Counted from the first letter of the stretch, positions 39,501 through 49,914 are shown. The stretch: DNA of 64,000 nt from Metridium senile (GCA_949775045.1 OX459108.1:6823961-6887960); one strand, 5' to 3'. Numbers and translations are program-made. Notes: generated from the letters alone by a model not told the origin.

Positions 39501-42500
39501 AAAAACATACTCAAAAACGTGGTTTTGATAAAAAATGCCATTCTTTTAGCACTCTTTTGAAAACCTAAGTTATCTACTAGCTTTAACTATATCAAGGGTT
39601 TGTGCTTGTTAACTTATTTAATTTTGAATTCTGTTTTGCGAAGTTATGCAAGGGCGCAACTGAAGTCGCCTATATTCGCCGTAGTTGTTTTACTTTCATA
39701 CTAATAGCTTACAGAAGAGAAACGATAAACAGTATTTCCTTACAGAAAAAGGCTTATTACTTTACTTCTCATTTAAAACTGATCGTTTTTGCGAATTGTT
39801 TTATTTGCCGTAGCATGAAGTGAAACCGTTGAGTTTGATGCGTGACATATTCGTCATATAACAGTCACATTCTGTCTATTTTACACAAAAAAATTGAAAA
39901 AGTAGAACATTATTATGAGGTTGTGGTAAAAAACAAATCGAAGTGTCTTTTCTATGGTCTATACTCTTATCGAACATAGAAATGACGTAAGAAAATGGTC
40001 AAAACTCAAGTGGAACTACGAGCGCAGCAAATCATTGTTGATACTGGTAACTTTGAAAAGACACTTCGATTTGCTAAATATATGTATATATATAAATATA
40101 TTTTTTTCTAAAAAACTCAGGTGGAACCACGAGCGCAGCCATTTTCTTACGTCATTTCTATGTTCGATAAGAGTATAGACCATAGAAAAGACACTTCGAT
40201 TTTTTTTTTTTTACCACAACCTCATTATATTCTTCTACTTTTTCAATTTTTATGAGTAAAATAGACAGAATGTGACTGTTATATGACGAATATGTCACGC
40301 ATCAAACTCAACGGTTTCACTTCATGCTACGGCAAAGAAAACAATTCGCAAAAATGATCAGTTTTAAATGAGAAGTAAAGAAATACGCCTCTTTCTGTAA
40401 GGAAATACTGTTTATCGTTTCTCTTCTGTAAGCTATAAAAGTAAAACAACTACGGCGAATAGGCGACTTCAGTTGCGCCCTTGCAAAACTTCGCAAAACA
40501 GAATTCAAAATTAAATAAGTCAACAAGCACAAACCCTTGATATAGTTAAAGCTAGTACATAACTTTTTCAAAAGAGTGCTAAAAGAATGGCATTTTTTTA
40601 TCAAAACCACGTGTTTGAGTATGTTTTTGTTGGACAGAAATCAACTTGACTATTGAGAAAAATTTGACAAAAAGACTTAAAAACTGCATCAAATCAAAGA
40701 GACGAAAACTCAATGAGGACATAGTGACATTTATTATAATTTTTTTACTTACCGAAAAGTGTTTTCCATTCAGGGTTTATCCAGAAACGAGCTTTTATCA
40801 CAGTTTTAAGACCAAAAAACATCGTGTTGATGACAAACGTTCCCTCAACTTTGCACAATGTTGCGTGACGTTGTGTCGTCAGCACACGTGGTGTCTATCC
40901 TCCAATCAGCGCGCGAGATTTCACACAATTGTTTTTTCAAATTTGAAAAAGCTTACGAAAGCGTCAAATGGCGTCATTTTCATGGGTCTGTCCTCTTATC
41001 GAACATGGTTTTCAACCAATCAGCGTGCGAGAAATTTTACAGTTGTGGTAAAAATATTATTAAATCAACATTTAGCCTGATACTGAGAATTGAAATATCT
41101 ACTAAAATGGGTCATACTGTCTAAAGGCCAGACCAGTTTTGGCATTAAATTGATAGACATGACACCCTTCTACCAGCCACGGGTGTATAAACTATTTCTC
41201 ATTAAATAAGAACCCGTTTAAGAACCTAAATAGCCTAAAATTCCGCTAAACACCATTTACATAAGAACCCGTTTAGGCTAAATTTGAAAAAAAAATGGGT
41301 TCTTATAGGGGGTAAGCACTGTAGTACATCTGCAATCCTTAATATTAATCAAAATTTCGAGCGATACTTACTCTGCCTTACAAGAACAGTTCGATTTTTG
41401 ACAATTTCCACTTTTATTAATTTCTGTTTGCAACGAATGTGCTTGTTTACTTTTCCTTTAAGTCCTATTCACCAATTGACAATCTTGCAACAAGGACGTA
41501 CACACATGTAGTTTTCTTATATCTTTTTTATCTGGTTTCTTTAGAAAGCTACTTATTGTGTTTGAATCTATTTTGGGTATGTTATAAATAGATTTCCTCC
41601 ATTTGAAGAAGCTAAATGGACAATATAGATACTTGTAGATGTTTTAGTATCGGCCTCCATTTTATTTTTGTGTGTTTACCTAATTAATTCAAGTTTGAAC
41701 GTTTGTCCACCATATTGACCTGCCATATTGACTCTATACATTCTTACCAAAAAATGAGCCAATGAAATCGTTCATATCTTGGCAGCTAAGGTTAGCTTGA
41801 AATTTTGAAGAATCACATAATTTTACTCACTCTTTCACGACAATGCACTTATATTTCATTTTGGTCTCTAAAACAGACTGAAATATTTTTGATGACGTCA
41901 ATGCAAACCATCCTTTTTTCAAGAATAAACGATACTATGTGTTTTTAGTTTGTTATATGTGGTTAGCGTGATAGAATCTCGAATGCAATCGAATTTGTAT
42001 GCGTAATATTCAAGGACAATTGATAGTTTTATCATGAATCTGTATGTAATATTCAGTTTAGAATTATATATTGAGCTCATTTTGTGATTATTTTTCAGAG
42101 CCCCCAACAGAACTTATATCTAAAGTGCAAAGCAAGGTGTCTGTATTTGAAGGTCCATTGGCAAATAGTGTAAAAGGCTCCATTTCAGGCCTTGCGGGGA
42201 AATGGTCCGGTCTAGACGATGATCAAAGAGATGGTATCGCAGGAACACTTGAAGTCATATCAAGCAACATCGAAAAGTTTGCTGGGGCCAGAGACAATCC
42301 CGTCGGAGCAATACAAGGAGCCATCGATATCATTGGGTCGATAGCGAGTAACTTTGGACCAAAAGGCCAATTGATTAGCATGGGACTTGGCTTTGTCTCT
42401 TCTTTATTGGGCTTGTTTGGTAAGGGTCCACAGCCAAAACCTTTAGATCAAATTGTCAGAGAAGAAATAAACAAAGCATTGTCTGAATATCGTGACCAGG

Positions 42501-45500
42501 ATCTTACCAATAAAGCAAAAGGAATGATAACAGCATTTGGTGCTTCAAAGGCATACTTGGATGGTGTTTCATCTACTGGGAAACTTTTGGGCTTTGATGA
42601 GATGCTTATTGCTTCAACTCGAGTTCCTATCACACAGGGAGCAGTTTTCATGGGTGAGCTGCTTACAGTGATCAGCGACATGTTTACGAAGAACAGTTGG
42701 AATGATGCCAAGAAATGCATCAAATATTGCGAGCTCTATGCTCAGCTCACAGCAATACGAGACATGATACTTACACAGTTCATATCCCTAGCCTCTGACG
42801 ACACAAGACTTGAAGGTGACCTGATGGGGCTTATAGGATACAGAAATAATTTCCGACTTGGAACAAAACTTCTCTTCGAAAATCTTTACATTGTGAACTA
42901 TGGCAACAAGATTTTACCCTACTTTGATCCAGACATCAGTGTCACAACCGACGCTTACGCCACTTCTGTCTTGAATTTGGGAAAGTACGATCGATCATTG
43001 GCTGGATTAAATTGTCTTCAGGCATCTAATACAAAGGATCTTGATTGGCAGAGCTCGAGAGAGAGTACTCTCTTCAGGATTGGTGGTAGACCTTATGTTA
43101 CGATAACAAGTCGAAGTAACAACAACTGCTACTGGAAACTTGTACCTCACGGAAGCAGCATCTACAGCATAGTCAACAAGTTTAAGTGTGGCCAAAACGA
43201 CGCTTATTGTGGTGCGATGCTATCGTTTGACGGAGTGGATGGCACTGGCTATGTAAACATCGACCATGAAGACCCGGTCTTGTGGGAAATAACTGGAGGT
43301 AGCTGGAAGAGGTAAGATTGTTTCACTACAATACGTAACAGTGATCTCGCAGGTTTATTAAATAACATACTGACGTTAACACCCGTGTCTTAGGTATCCT
43401 CTCTTTAATGTTACATAGCAAACCTTCAATCGATCGAGTGGTTCAGCACTAATTTGAAATTACAAATTTGGCTGGACGTGGATATGTTGTGTTGATCCAC
43501 TTGTTGAATTCAGCTCTTTTAAAGTGCCTATGTAGCAAAGATATACCACCTCATTTTATTCCATCAATGGAAACTATAATTTATGTGTGTTCATTTAAAA
43601 AACGTAAAAATCTGAACATTTTAAAAAGATTATATGTTTTTTTGCTTTCGCGCAAGAGCTATATGACGATAAATATGGGACAGGAGCCTGGTACCGAGTG
43701 ACGTCATCAGTTGTATCTGGCCTCTTGACTACCAAAGCTGACAAAGCGTGTGTTTCACTTCGATCTTCGTCAATCTATTATTAGTCCAATACTTTGATCT
43801 TTTAAGTCTTTAATATGTCTTCAAGTGAACCTCAGATATCCTCATCTGAGGAAGACAGAGAGTGTACAATTTCAGCAAATAACGAAGTAGAAAGCGTTTT
43901 TCTACCGTATGTAGACGATCCGCTTGCAGTGTTTGTGTTTCGGCCTGGCGGGGTTATTAAAGCGCTTTCAAAACTGATCGCAACTCGGCAATAAACTCGG
44001 CGAAAACTTACATTTTTCAAACTTATTATAAAACTTATACATTAGTTAAAGCTTTATATTCATTATTGGAGTGTTTAGGTTTAATCATACACAGAATAAC
44101 ATGTGTTTTATTACGTGATTTGAATCGAAGTGTTGTGTTTCGGCCCGGCCGGGCGCTTTCAAAACTCAGTGATCGCTTGTCGGCAATAAATTCGGCTAAA
44201 AGTTACATTTGTCAAACGTATTATCACACGAATACATTAGTTAAAGCTTTATTATCATTATTGGAGTGTTTAGGTTTAATCATACACATAATAACATGTG
44301 TTTTATGACGTGATTTGAATCGAAGTGTTGTGTTTCGGTCCGGCCGGGCGCTTTCAAAACTTATCCCTTGTCGGCAATAAATTCGGCTAAAACTAGTTAC
44401 ATTTCTCAAACTTATTATCACACTTATCATACATTAGTTAATGGTTTATTATCATTATTGGAGTGTGTTTGATTTAAATAAACACCGTAATACCGTAATA
44501 AATCATTTTATTTCGTATATTTGTGTGACAAGTGACACTCGTTGCCAGACTACGTTACACTAAAGACGATTTGTTTTAGAATTTTTTTTTCTTATAAGTA
44601 TATATGTGTATTATATTATATCCTTATGTATATTGTATACATAAATCTTATCTATCATTTATAAAGCTGACTGTACGCTAGCTCGAAATGACTTATAATA
44701 AAGAGCTCGAAAAGGAGAAAGCTCGAAACGATCGGTTACTGCCTTGGAAGGCCTACATTCTGATCGATGTCTTTGGACGAGTTTCGTCCATTTCCTTCAA
44801 GTAGTCTCATCTGAAGGAAACGTGTGCATGGATATGTTCGGAACTAAACTATTATTGGTGCAACTGACGTTTCCTGGCCCTCCAGCTACACAAAATTTGC
44901 CACTAACTCTTCTTTTACTTTCGCTTCCAGTCGCCATGTTGAGATCACTCGAGCATTGAACACAACTGAGGACGTCACAAGGTCTGTTTGACCGAGCGGA
45001 AAATGTCTCAAATTTTAAAGTCGGAATGCCATTATTCAACCCATTTAAAAGTATACTTTCCAAGGACCAATTTCCATGAAATTTTCGCAATCAATCCGAA
45101 AACTCAAAAGGTTTTTAAATATGTGTTTTTCTATGATCTGAAATTTCTATTTCATAGGCACTTTAAACATGGTCTTTTGTAGCTGTTCAGTTTCAATATC
45201 TGTATTTTTTTTCATTTTCATCCACGTTGTTGGGCCTTGTTTTGGTTTTGCCGGCTCAGAGTAAAGCAGCTGCTTTTGATAAGCCACGTTTTCCATGCGG
45301 GTGACATGGGCGATGTTCTTCAGATGGAATTTGTCCGCTAGGTCTATAATGCACCAAATGTCAAAGTTCGAGAACTTGTAGGACCAGTCCCATTTTTCTT
45401 TTTTTGTCTGGATTGAGTTTTTCACGTTCCAGACGTCCAACTTTTTGTTTTTGTTGTCTCTTTTGGTGGTGTATGTTTGCGGGCAAAACTGCCTTTGACC

Positions 45501-48116
45501 ATTTTCCGGAGGAATTGCTGCCAGATCGAGTCTAAATTTCGGAGTTCGATTTGGACTGCGTAGAGGAGTCGAGCTCGGACTGTCGATTCGAGGTTTTTCA
45601 CACGATTCCAGAGTTGGATTTCACGATCGCAAAAGAATGTGTTTGAGTTCTGTCCATTTACTCCATGCGGATGAGAATTGCTCAGCTAGTGGTGCGTGTA
45701 CCTCGGTGTTTGTGAGGTGGTAGCCGAGGTGTCGGAATTTTCTGACATTTTCGATGTCTTCACCGTTGAGTTTGACCGATTTAACATCGGAAAAGACGTG
45801 TTAACATTTGGTCAGCTATAAACCCGCTATACGTCACGCTTAAATGCGCCTAGTCAAAATGGTAGAAATAAGGCCAAAAATACAGCCATGGATACAGCTA
45901 CCTCAATCTTTTGTTGACCTTATCAAATGATTTTGATCTACTTTCCGTTAAAAAAGTACACGTACTTTTGGGGGTTGAAAGTTAACGGTTTGGTCACTTT
46001 TACAAGAGAGACTGTGCGACTATTATCATGTCAAGTTAAAATATGGGTTATATTTAAAATTAAACAAACCCGTTCAAAAAAGTAGCCATGGATTCGAAAA
46101 CACCATTCTTTTACGGACATTTTGATGTGTAATACATTGGTATGCGTGAAAAAAACCCACAGTACTTTTCAAGATTTATGATTGTTATCGCAGTAATCTC
46201 TCGGTCATTCTCTTATAACTACTCATTCAAAATCGAGCGGACAGTAGAGCCTCGAGAAGTCTTTGAATGATATATATTATCTTGTTGCCGGTTATAAGTC
46301 GTCTGAGTATATATAATCATATTGTGCAGTGAAAAGCTTCTCTGGATGTTTTAAAAGCGGTTTTCTACTTGGAAATATCAGATGTTCACAATCACGGAGA
46401 TATGTTTGCCGATGGTTGGGAGAGAATTTCTTCATCAGCATGAAAAATCATGGTTTGAGTTTTGTCCTCAGCAATTTTCAGGCCGAAGTATAAGGACTCC
46501 TAATCAATTAATAATTGTTTAAAATCGCGAACAAAATCGCGCAAATGCAATTACTCGCCGCTTGGGTTTCCTGTGTTGACTATAACTTATTTTATTGTTG
46601 GGTTTCCTGTGGTAAGAATGCCCTTGCACTGCAATTGTCCACCCGATTGATGTTACAATAATAAATATGTCACATATTACTAGACTATAGAGAGATTTGC
46701 CGAGAAAAGCTACGCGAGAAAAGTTTTTGAATTTTGCCATTTCGTCAGCTCACCGGCAACGTGCCACAGGAAGCCCAACATTGAATTTTATTAACACGGG
46801 AATCCCACGTGATTCAATTTTGCGCGCAAGAAAAAAAATCACTAAAACACAATTTTTTATTTCATCTATTTACAATTATAGATTGATTAGGGGTTCCTGT
46901 GGCCGAAGCGAGAGAAAACCGAATTCATGATATTTAAAACCTGTTCAAGAGCATCGTCGTTTCGACAGAAGATCTAGAACACTATATCGTTAGCGTATAA
47001 AATCAATTTGACCTTGGTGTTTTCGAAGTTTTTTTGCCTTTTTACTTTTAGAAAGTCGACATGAAATAATATTGTAATATTATATCCATTGAATATACTT
47101 TATATATTTCTGAGGCTTACCTCAATGTTATCCCAATACAATCTTCTAAATTTCCAATTTCAACTAATTTCCCAAGAGAATTGTTTTGGGGGAAACTGAT
47201 CGGGGCAAGCGACCATATGACTGCATGTGCAGATAATATTTATTCATTTTACATCTTTTTATAGGATTAGAAGCAAATGGGGCTGTGATTCTGGCGACTC
47301 GTATTGCGATAAAGAGCTAAGGATTCTAAAAAGAGATAAAACTGTGAGAGTGATTGGGGGCTTCCGTCAGGTAATATCTTTGCGTGTTGGTCAGCTGGCG
47401 GCAAGCGATGGAAAAAACTACTGGAGGCTACGAAAGGTGATTATAAATTACTGACTTTGATAAATGTTTTGTGGTATATCTTTTATGTATGGCTAATTCA
47501 ATTAAGGCTGTCGAAGAAGGAAAGCCTGGAAACTAATCTTGAGACCGAAAAGTATCATAGGATAAATTTCATCCAGGCGAGTGACACCACAGGCAGCCCA
47601 ATTGTTCTATCTGAGGATTTTTTTTAAAGAACAATAAAGTTATTATTTACCGCGCGCCGTGCGCCATATTGGATACAACTCTCTTCAATTTCTGTCGTGA
47701 GTGAGAAAGTCGCGCACGATTCTCGATTCCGCACGACAAACCAAACACCACAGGAAGCCCACCTGAGCGCTCAAGTCAAGTAGCAAAGGAACAAAGTACT
47801 TTTTTTTAATAGGCGCGCGGTAAAAATTAATATTATTCACTTTAAAAAAAATCCTCAGATAGACTAGTTGGGCTGCCTGTGGTGACACGAGTGAAGCATT
47901 CCACTTGCTCTAATGGGAAACAGAAATAACGGTTCAGATCTCTTGAACCCTCATGAAAGACTGCACATTCCGAGAACCCTTTCAGTTTTCAAATTAGACT
48001 TTCGGCTTTTTCAGAGATTACTGTACTTGAATTGGTTATATAAAAATAACAGTAAGCTGTGGTCAGTTAAAGTAGTCAACATTAGTAGCCAGTGTGATTT
48101 TCATTTCTTCAGTTAA
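21479..48116 (+). CDS. Gene B: complete secreted jellyfish-toxin-like protein (601 aa)
   Basis: Exons 21479-21565, 22261-22321, 24119-24270, 24582-24678, 42099-43311, 47265-47436, 48093-48116 (stop TAA); total 1806 nt, in frame throughout. Same exon plan and phases as gene A, so the two arose by tandem duplication. Parts: signal peptide; spacer; acidic stretch and Lys/Leu helix ([11 protein letters not shown]); Lys-rich linker; large exon with glycine-rich hydrophobic segment (about 42300-42425) and charged helix ([10 protein letters not shown]); C-terminal W-x-[LI] repeats with paired cysteines (WGC, SYC). Secretion is supported by the signal peptide; pore formation and nematocyst or epithelial use are inferred from family resemblance. 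Intron 4 is 17.4 kb against 335 bp in gene A, and intron 5 is 4.0 kb against 241 bp, because of transposon insertions. The last acceptor (48091-48092) has a poor pyrimidine tract; a better one 21 nt downstream (TTTCATTTCTTCAG) would give a longer, different tail. Confidence 0.72.
22346..22756. repeat. Perfect TTGG microsatellite, about 100 units
   Basis: About 410 bp of uninterrupted tetranucleotide starting 24 nt after the splice donor of gene B exon 2. It reads open in all three + frames as a Gly-Trp-Leu-Val repeat, which is an artefact of the period. Confidence 0.98.
22812..24061. mobile_element. Tc1/mariner-type MITE with CAGTGGTACCTCTATTAAG termini, split by an insertion
   Basis: TA at both ends; left CAGTGGTACCTCTATTAAG, right CTTAATAGAGGTACCACTG. 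Holds the TTAA insertion 22830-23906. A second copy is at 51115-51606. Ends 57 bp before the gene B exon at 24119. Confidence 0.85.
22830..23906. mobile_element. TTAA-flanked foldback transposon (1077 bp)
   Basis: TTAA at 22826-22829 and 23907-23910; ends GGTGGCCCAGGGGTATTTAT and its inverse, arms pairing over several hundred bp. piggyBac/Kolobok-type target site; no transposase. Confidence 0.8.
25560..25800 (-). pseudogene. Possible LINE 5' coding fragment
   Basis: The minus strand encodes a basic stretch ([11 protein letters not shown]) followed by pieces such as NELNTQNR that resemble the N-terminal region of cnidarian non-LTR ORFs. Broken by stops. Weak. Confidence 0.25.
26031..26475 (-). 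pseudogene. LTR-retrotransposon gag fragment
   Basis: Minus-strand ORF with [19 protein letters not shown], the ICRASES segment and a decayed zinc-knuckle region near the C terminus ([20 protein letters not shown]). This matches the Ty3/gypsy gag pattern. An in-frame stop lies just upstream (about 26432), and no protease or reverse transcriptase follows. Confidence 0.7.
26514..26647. repeat. Foldback MITE with AGTAATACCATGG termini
   Basis: AGTAATACCATGGC pairs with GCCATGGTATTACT; ATTAGTGATTAAATTTCCCC pairs with GGGGAAATTTAATCACTAAT. 134 bp. Confidence 0.8.
27033..27195. repeat. Foldback repeat
   Basis: CCTCATGCATACAACATGAG and GGGAAATTTAG, with the AAAGACAAAG/CTTTGTCTTT pair, return in inverse in the second half. 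Non-coding. Confidence 0.7.
27420..28050 (+). pseudogene. LINE 3' end with zf-RVT-like C terminus
   Basis: Encodes [18 protein letters not shown], the C-x2-C-x-H-x-C type found at the end of many non-LTR reverse transcriptases. In-frame stops are present. The A-rich end (AATATATAAAAAAAAC near 28035) may be the element tail. Confidence 0.6.
29708..29865 (-). other. Glu/Arg/Lys-rich ORF, probably mobile-element derived
   Basis: From an ATG near 29862 on the minus strand: charged, low-complexity text ([24 protein letters not shown]). Similar charged N-termini occur in transposon proteins. No domain recognised. Confidence 0.3.
30035..30160. repeat. GGAC microsatellite and GC-rich palindrome
   Basis: About five GGAC units at 30022-30042, then a GC-rich inverted sequence (GCGCGGGCCTTCGGCCTGCGCG) at 30123-30144; probably an element end. 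Confidence 0.5.
30312..34700 (-). pseudogene. Non-LTR retrotransposon (CR1/L2-like LINE), inactive, with an insertion
   Basis: Read from right to left: endonuclease C-terminal remnant ([10 protein letters not shown], 34200-34480), linker ORF (33654-34040), reverse transcriptase (32600-33657; palm motifs FADDT and [11 protein letters not shown]), thumb ([13 protein letters not shown], near 31130) and C-terminal end ([19 protein letters not shown], near 30750), and a GACTTGACTT tail at 30312. The first catalytic motif reads [13 protein letters not shown], with Tyr where the family has Asp. Frame breaks at 33657 and 32830. Split by 31180-32540. The part beyond the endonuclease is missing, so it is 5' truncated. 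Confidence 0.8.
31180..32540. mobile_element. Insertion within the LINE, including a foldback end
   Basis: LINE coding text stops at about 32545 ([15 protein letters not shown]) and resumes at about 31180 (YKSLIQPYG). TTATA occurs at both junctions. The inside holds a strong foldback, 31187-31380 (CTCTACCGGTGAAATAGAGC, GATTTTATAACTTTT), and a matching end at 32465-32490. Non-coding. Confidence 0.6.
35620..36725 (+). pseudogene. LINE fragment (linker to reverse transcriptase), interrupted
   Basis: 35620-35770 encodes a typical linker ([18 protein letters not shown], then [11 protein letters not shown]). 36205-36725 continues it ([22 protein letters not shown]) into the start of the reverse transcriptase ([16 protein letters not shown], then [11 protein letters not shown]). 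Several frameshifts. The gap 35770-36205 is an inserted short element with an AAT run and GCGCAGGTTTCATGGG text. Confidence 0.65.
36725..36845 (+). pseudogene. RecQ-like helicase fragment
   Basis: Encodes [19 protein letters not shown] followed by the Walker A-like [11 protein letters not shown]. Same family as the fragment at 13612-13925; only the start of the helicase domain is present. Confidence 0.6.
38939..41321. mobile_element. 2.4-kb foldback element with CAGTACTTACCC termini
   Basis: TA at both ends; left CAGTACTTACCC, right GGGGTAAGCACTG, each followed inward by repeated TAAGAACC. The two arms (about 1 kb each) pair closely around a centre near 40060-40090, so matching frames appear on opposite strands (39052-39335 and 40646-41124) with no known protein. 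TA target and CAGT ends suggest Tc1/mariner mobilisation. A related left end begins at 63913. Confidence 0.8.
42099..43311 (+). CDS. Gene B core exon
   Basis: Open exon of 1213 nt after a TTTTTCAG acceptor, ending AG|GTAAGA, phase 1 in and phase 2 out, as in gene A. It is two codons longer than the gene A exon. It carries the hydrophobic glycine-rich segment and the first two W-x-[LI] elements. The conserved frame with mostly conservative changes against gene A indicates that purifying selection has acted on both copies. Confidence 0.85.
43815..43990 (+). pseudogene. Short acidic N-terminal ORF of unknown element
   Basis: ATG with [16 protein letters not shown] and [15 protein letters not shown], then runs into the 200-bp tandem repeat. 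Serine/acid-rich starts like this are seen in multicopy transposon-linked genes. No function assigned. Confidence 0.25.
43935..44460. repeat. Tandem repeat, about 195 bp x 3
   Basis: Units carry GTGTTTCGGCCCGGCCGGGC, GCGCTTTCAAAACT, CATTAGTTAAAG and GGAGTGTTTAGGTTTAATCA; starts near 43935, 44131 and 44327. The first unit has a changed GC block. Non-coding. Confidence 0.85.
45110..47045 (-). pseudogene. LINE reverse transcriptase remnants in three pieces
   Basis: Minus-strand order: 47045-46925 ([10 protein letters not shown], a YADD-like motif with Asn), 46490-46385 ([14 protein letters not shown]), 45810-45110 ([16 protein letters not shown], then [29 protein letters not shown]). Two insertions, about 46500-46925 and 45810-46385, part them. 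A different family from the LINE at 30312-34700. Confidence 0.65.
47487..48046. repeat. Foldback MITE in the last intron of gene B, carrying a younger insertion
   Basis: Same element as 7545-7802 in gene A, at the same place (GGCTAATTCAATTAAGGC at left, CTTGAATTGGTTATATAA at right). Interrupted by 47588-47881. Confidence 0.65.
47588..47881. mobile_element. Transposon with CACAGGCAGCCCA termini, 7-bp target duplication
   Basis: Flanked by GTGACAC at 47581-47587 and 47882-47888. Ends CACAGGCAGCCCA and its inverse; ATCCTCAG/CTGAGGAT words pair inside. Gene A has the empty site. A further CCACAGGAAGCCCA lies inside at 47747. Confidence 0.85.
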
Positions 48117-48266
48117 ACCGAATTTTTCTATTTACTTATGTAAAGTGCATGATAAAATTAATTCGACTTTTGAAGATATTTTAGGTAACATATACAATAT
48201 GAATACTGAATGGAGAATACAAATCCGTTCGGTGTTGAAAGACGTGAAAATACAATTATAATTGAA

Positions 48267-48372
48267 ATGAGCTGGTGACAATATCGATGACGAAGTGTCC
48301 GGGATAGCGTCTTGCAAGTTTCAATAGTTTCTATCCCGGACACTACGTCATCGATATTGTCACCAGCTCATA
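48267..48372. repeat. Short perfect foldback repeat
   Basis: ATGAGCTGGTGACAATATCG pairs with CGATATTGTCACCAGCTCAT; ACGAAGTGTCCGGGATAG pairs with CTATCCCGGACACTACGT. 106 bp. Confidence 0.8.
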
Positions 48373-48429
48373 TCAATAGACTCCGATTCTTTTTTTACAC
48401 AGGAAGCCCAAACAACACTTTTTGGCATA

Positions 48430-49050
48430 TTAAAACCGCTATATAATGCACAGTTTTTATCGCAGTATTTTATTCTTCTGGAATATTGTTATTAAAGACC
48501 AGTACAATAGCAATCAGCCAGGGTTTATAGGCACTTTAATCATATCATATATATTAATTACTTAATACGCTAAGCGAAAAATGTCCGCATCTTATTCCAA
48601 TAAACCCGCCCAATATGCCACCAAACGAATTACAAGTTACAAGTACAAAACAAAACAAAAAATGGCATGAGAGCTGAATAGTCCAAGTGATTGGCCCTGT
48701 CAATCTTGGTCTAACGTGGCTCTTCCTACTGACCCATACAAGACCTGCTTTATATGTGAAAGCATTGTGCTTTTATAAGAGGTTCATTATTGAACAACCT
48801 CCCCACCCAAAAGCGAAGGGAGAGCGCCCTTGGAACGAGGTTGATTATTGAATTGTTTTGACATTTTAATTGATTTTGTTTTAAAATATTAGAATTTTAA
48901 GCCATTTAAAGAACTCGCAAACCTTGTGTTTTGAGAAAAAGAAGGAGGTTTATTCCTCATAAAAAAACTGATCCTCTTTTTTAGTATTACGTGGAATTGT
49001 TTAAAAATAAATGAATAGATCTATGTTTTTTTTATATTCATGTTTTTATT
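48430..49050. other. Intron within gene B 3' UTR, nothing clear
   Basis: A half copy of the CAAYCTCGTTCCCAGGG-type element (AAAGCGAAGGGAGAGCGCCC) lies at 48815-48845. Otherwise nothing supported. Confidence 0.35.
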
Positions 49051-49054
49051 TCAG

Positions 49055-49914
49055 GCAACCTAGAGCTGCGTCAAGTGTTTTGAAGAAAAAATCCACGGTA
49101 AGGAAATAATAAAATCTACACTGATATTTCAAAAACGTTGAATACTGAATAGTGCATGCATACCATGACCAAAGGGCATTGTGGGTCTCATTAATTTGAA
49201 ACAAAATAAATATATACAGCGATGTTTACTCCCCATGACTAAGTAGTATATTGTTTTGAATGGAATGCACTAAGAATAAAATAACTAATTATTAATTATT
49301 TATTTCGCTTTAAACAATATTACATGCCCCAGAATGCATTTCCGTCTTGGAATGCACTATATTCAGTGTCTGATGCAGTATTCAGTATTTATTGAAAATA
49401 TTTGCGTACATTATTACCACCTGTGAATCGAGCTAAACCGGTTGAACAATTCAATACTTAGGGACTGTGCAATAATTATCAGAAAGGGCGGGGGGGGGGG
49501 GGGGGGGAGGGCTCTTTAGTATTGCTTTTATATAAAATTCCGAATAAAACTTAAGCTCCCCTCCTTCTGTCAAATGAGTGATTGTACTTTGCGCTCCCCC
49601 CTCACCCATCTTGGCATCAGTTTTATGTAATGCCCCCCCCCCCCCTGGTATTTCGTTCCTACCCTCCTGGTAGTTATTATTACTGGCATAATTATAAACA
49701 TTTAGCAGTAAATTAATAAAATTACAATTGCTATTAAAATAAGGTCATTGGTTTTTAAAAGACTCTACTAGATGACTTGTTTAATAGATTAATATGTTAC
49801 TAAAAGAAACTTTTTTTGGCAGATGTCTTCGCTGAATATGACGCATTACTAAAGACAGCTGGTTATTACGAATACTTATAAAATAATTGTAAAGAATTTA
49901 ACTAAGGCAAATAA
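49055..49914 (+). other. Gene B 3' UTR exons and poly(A) signal
   Basis: Exon 49055-49097 lies between TTTCAG and GTAAGG. The last exon starts 49823 after TTTTTTTGGCAG and holds AATAAA at 49909-49914. Both are homologous to the gene A 3' exons. In gene B the 49055 exon carries stop codons in the frames checked, supporting a non-coding role. Confidence 0.55.
49486..49508. repeat. Poly-G run
   Basis: About 20 G residues, followed by a poly-C run near 49636; possibly the edges of a short element between them. Confidence 0.8.

Larger units (their letters stand above)
24679..42098 (+). other. Gene B giant intron 4 (17.4 kb) filled by mobile elements
   Basis: The same intron in gene A is 335 bp (5553-5887). 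Its content is listed separately. Parts with nothing recognisable: 24700-25500, 28100-29650, 34760-35400, 36900-38930, 41330-42090. Confidence 0.7.
43404..47110. mobile_element. 3.7-kb insertion in gene B intron 5
   Basis: Gene A intron 5 text (7100-7200) matches gene B up to about 43404 and again from 47110 (CCTCAATGTTATCC). The added DNA holds tandem repeats, LINE pieces and short foldback elements. Confidence 0.7.

Noticed and set aside
39052..41124. Matching ORFs on opposite strands around 39.1 and 40.9 kb
   Set aside because: They are the two arms of the foldback element; no recognised protein and no start context.
42448..42723. Antisense ORFs within the core exons of genes A and B
   Set aside because: Shadows of the conserved + strand coding frames.
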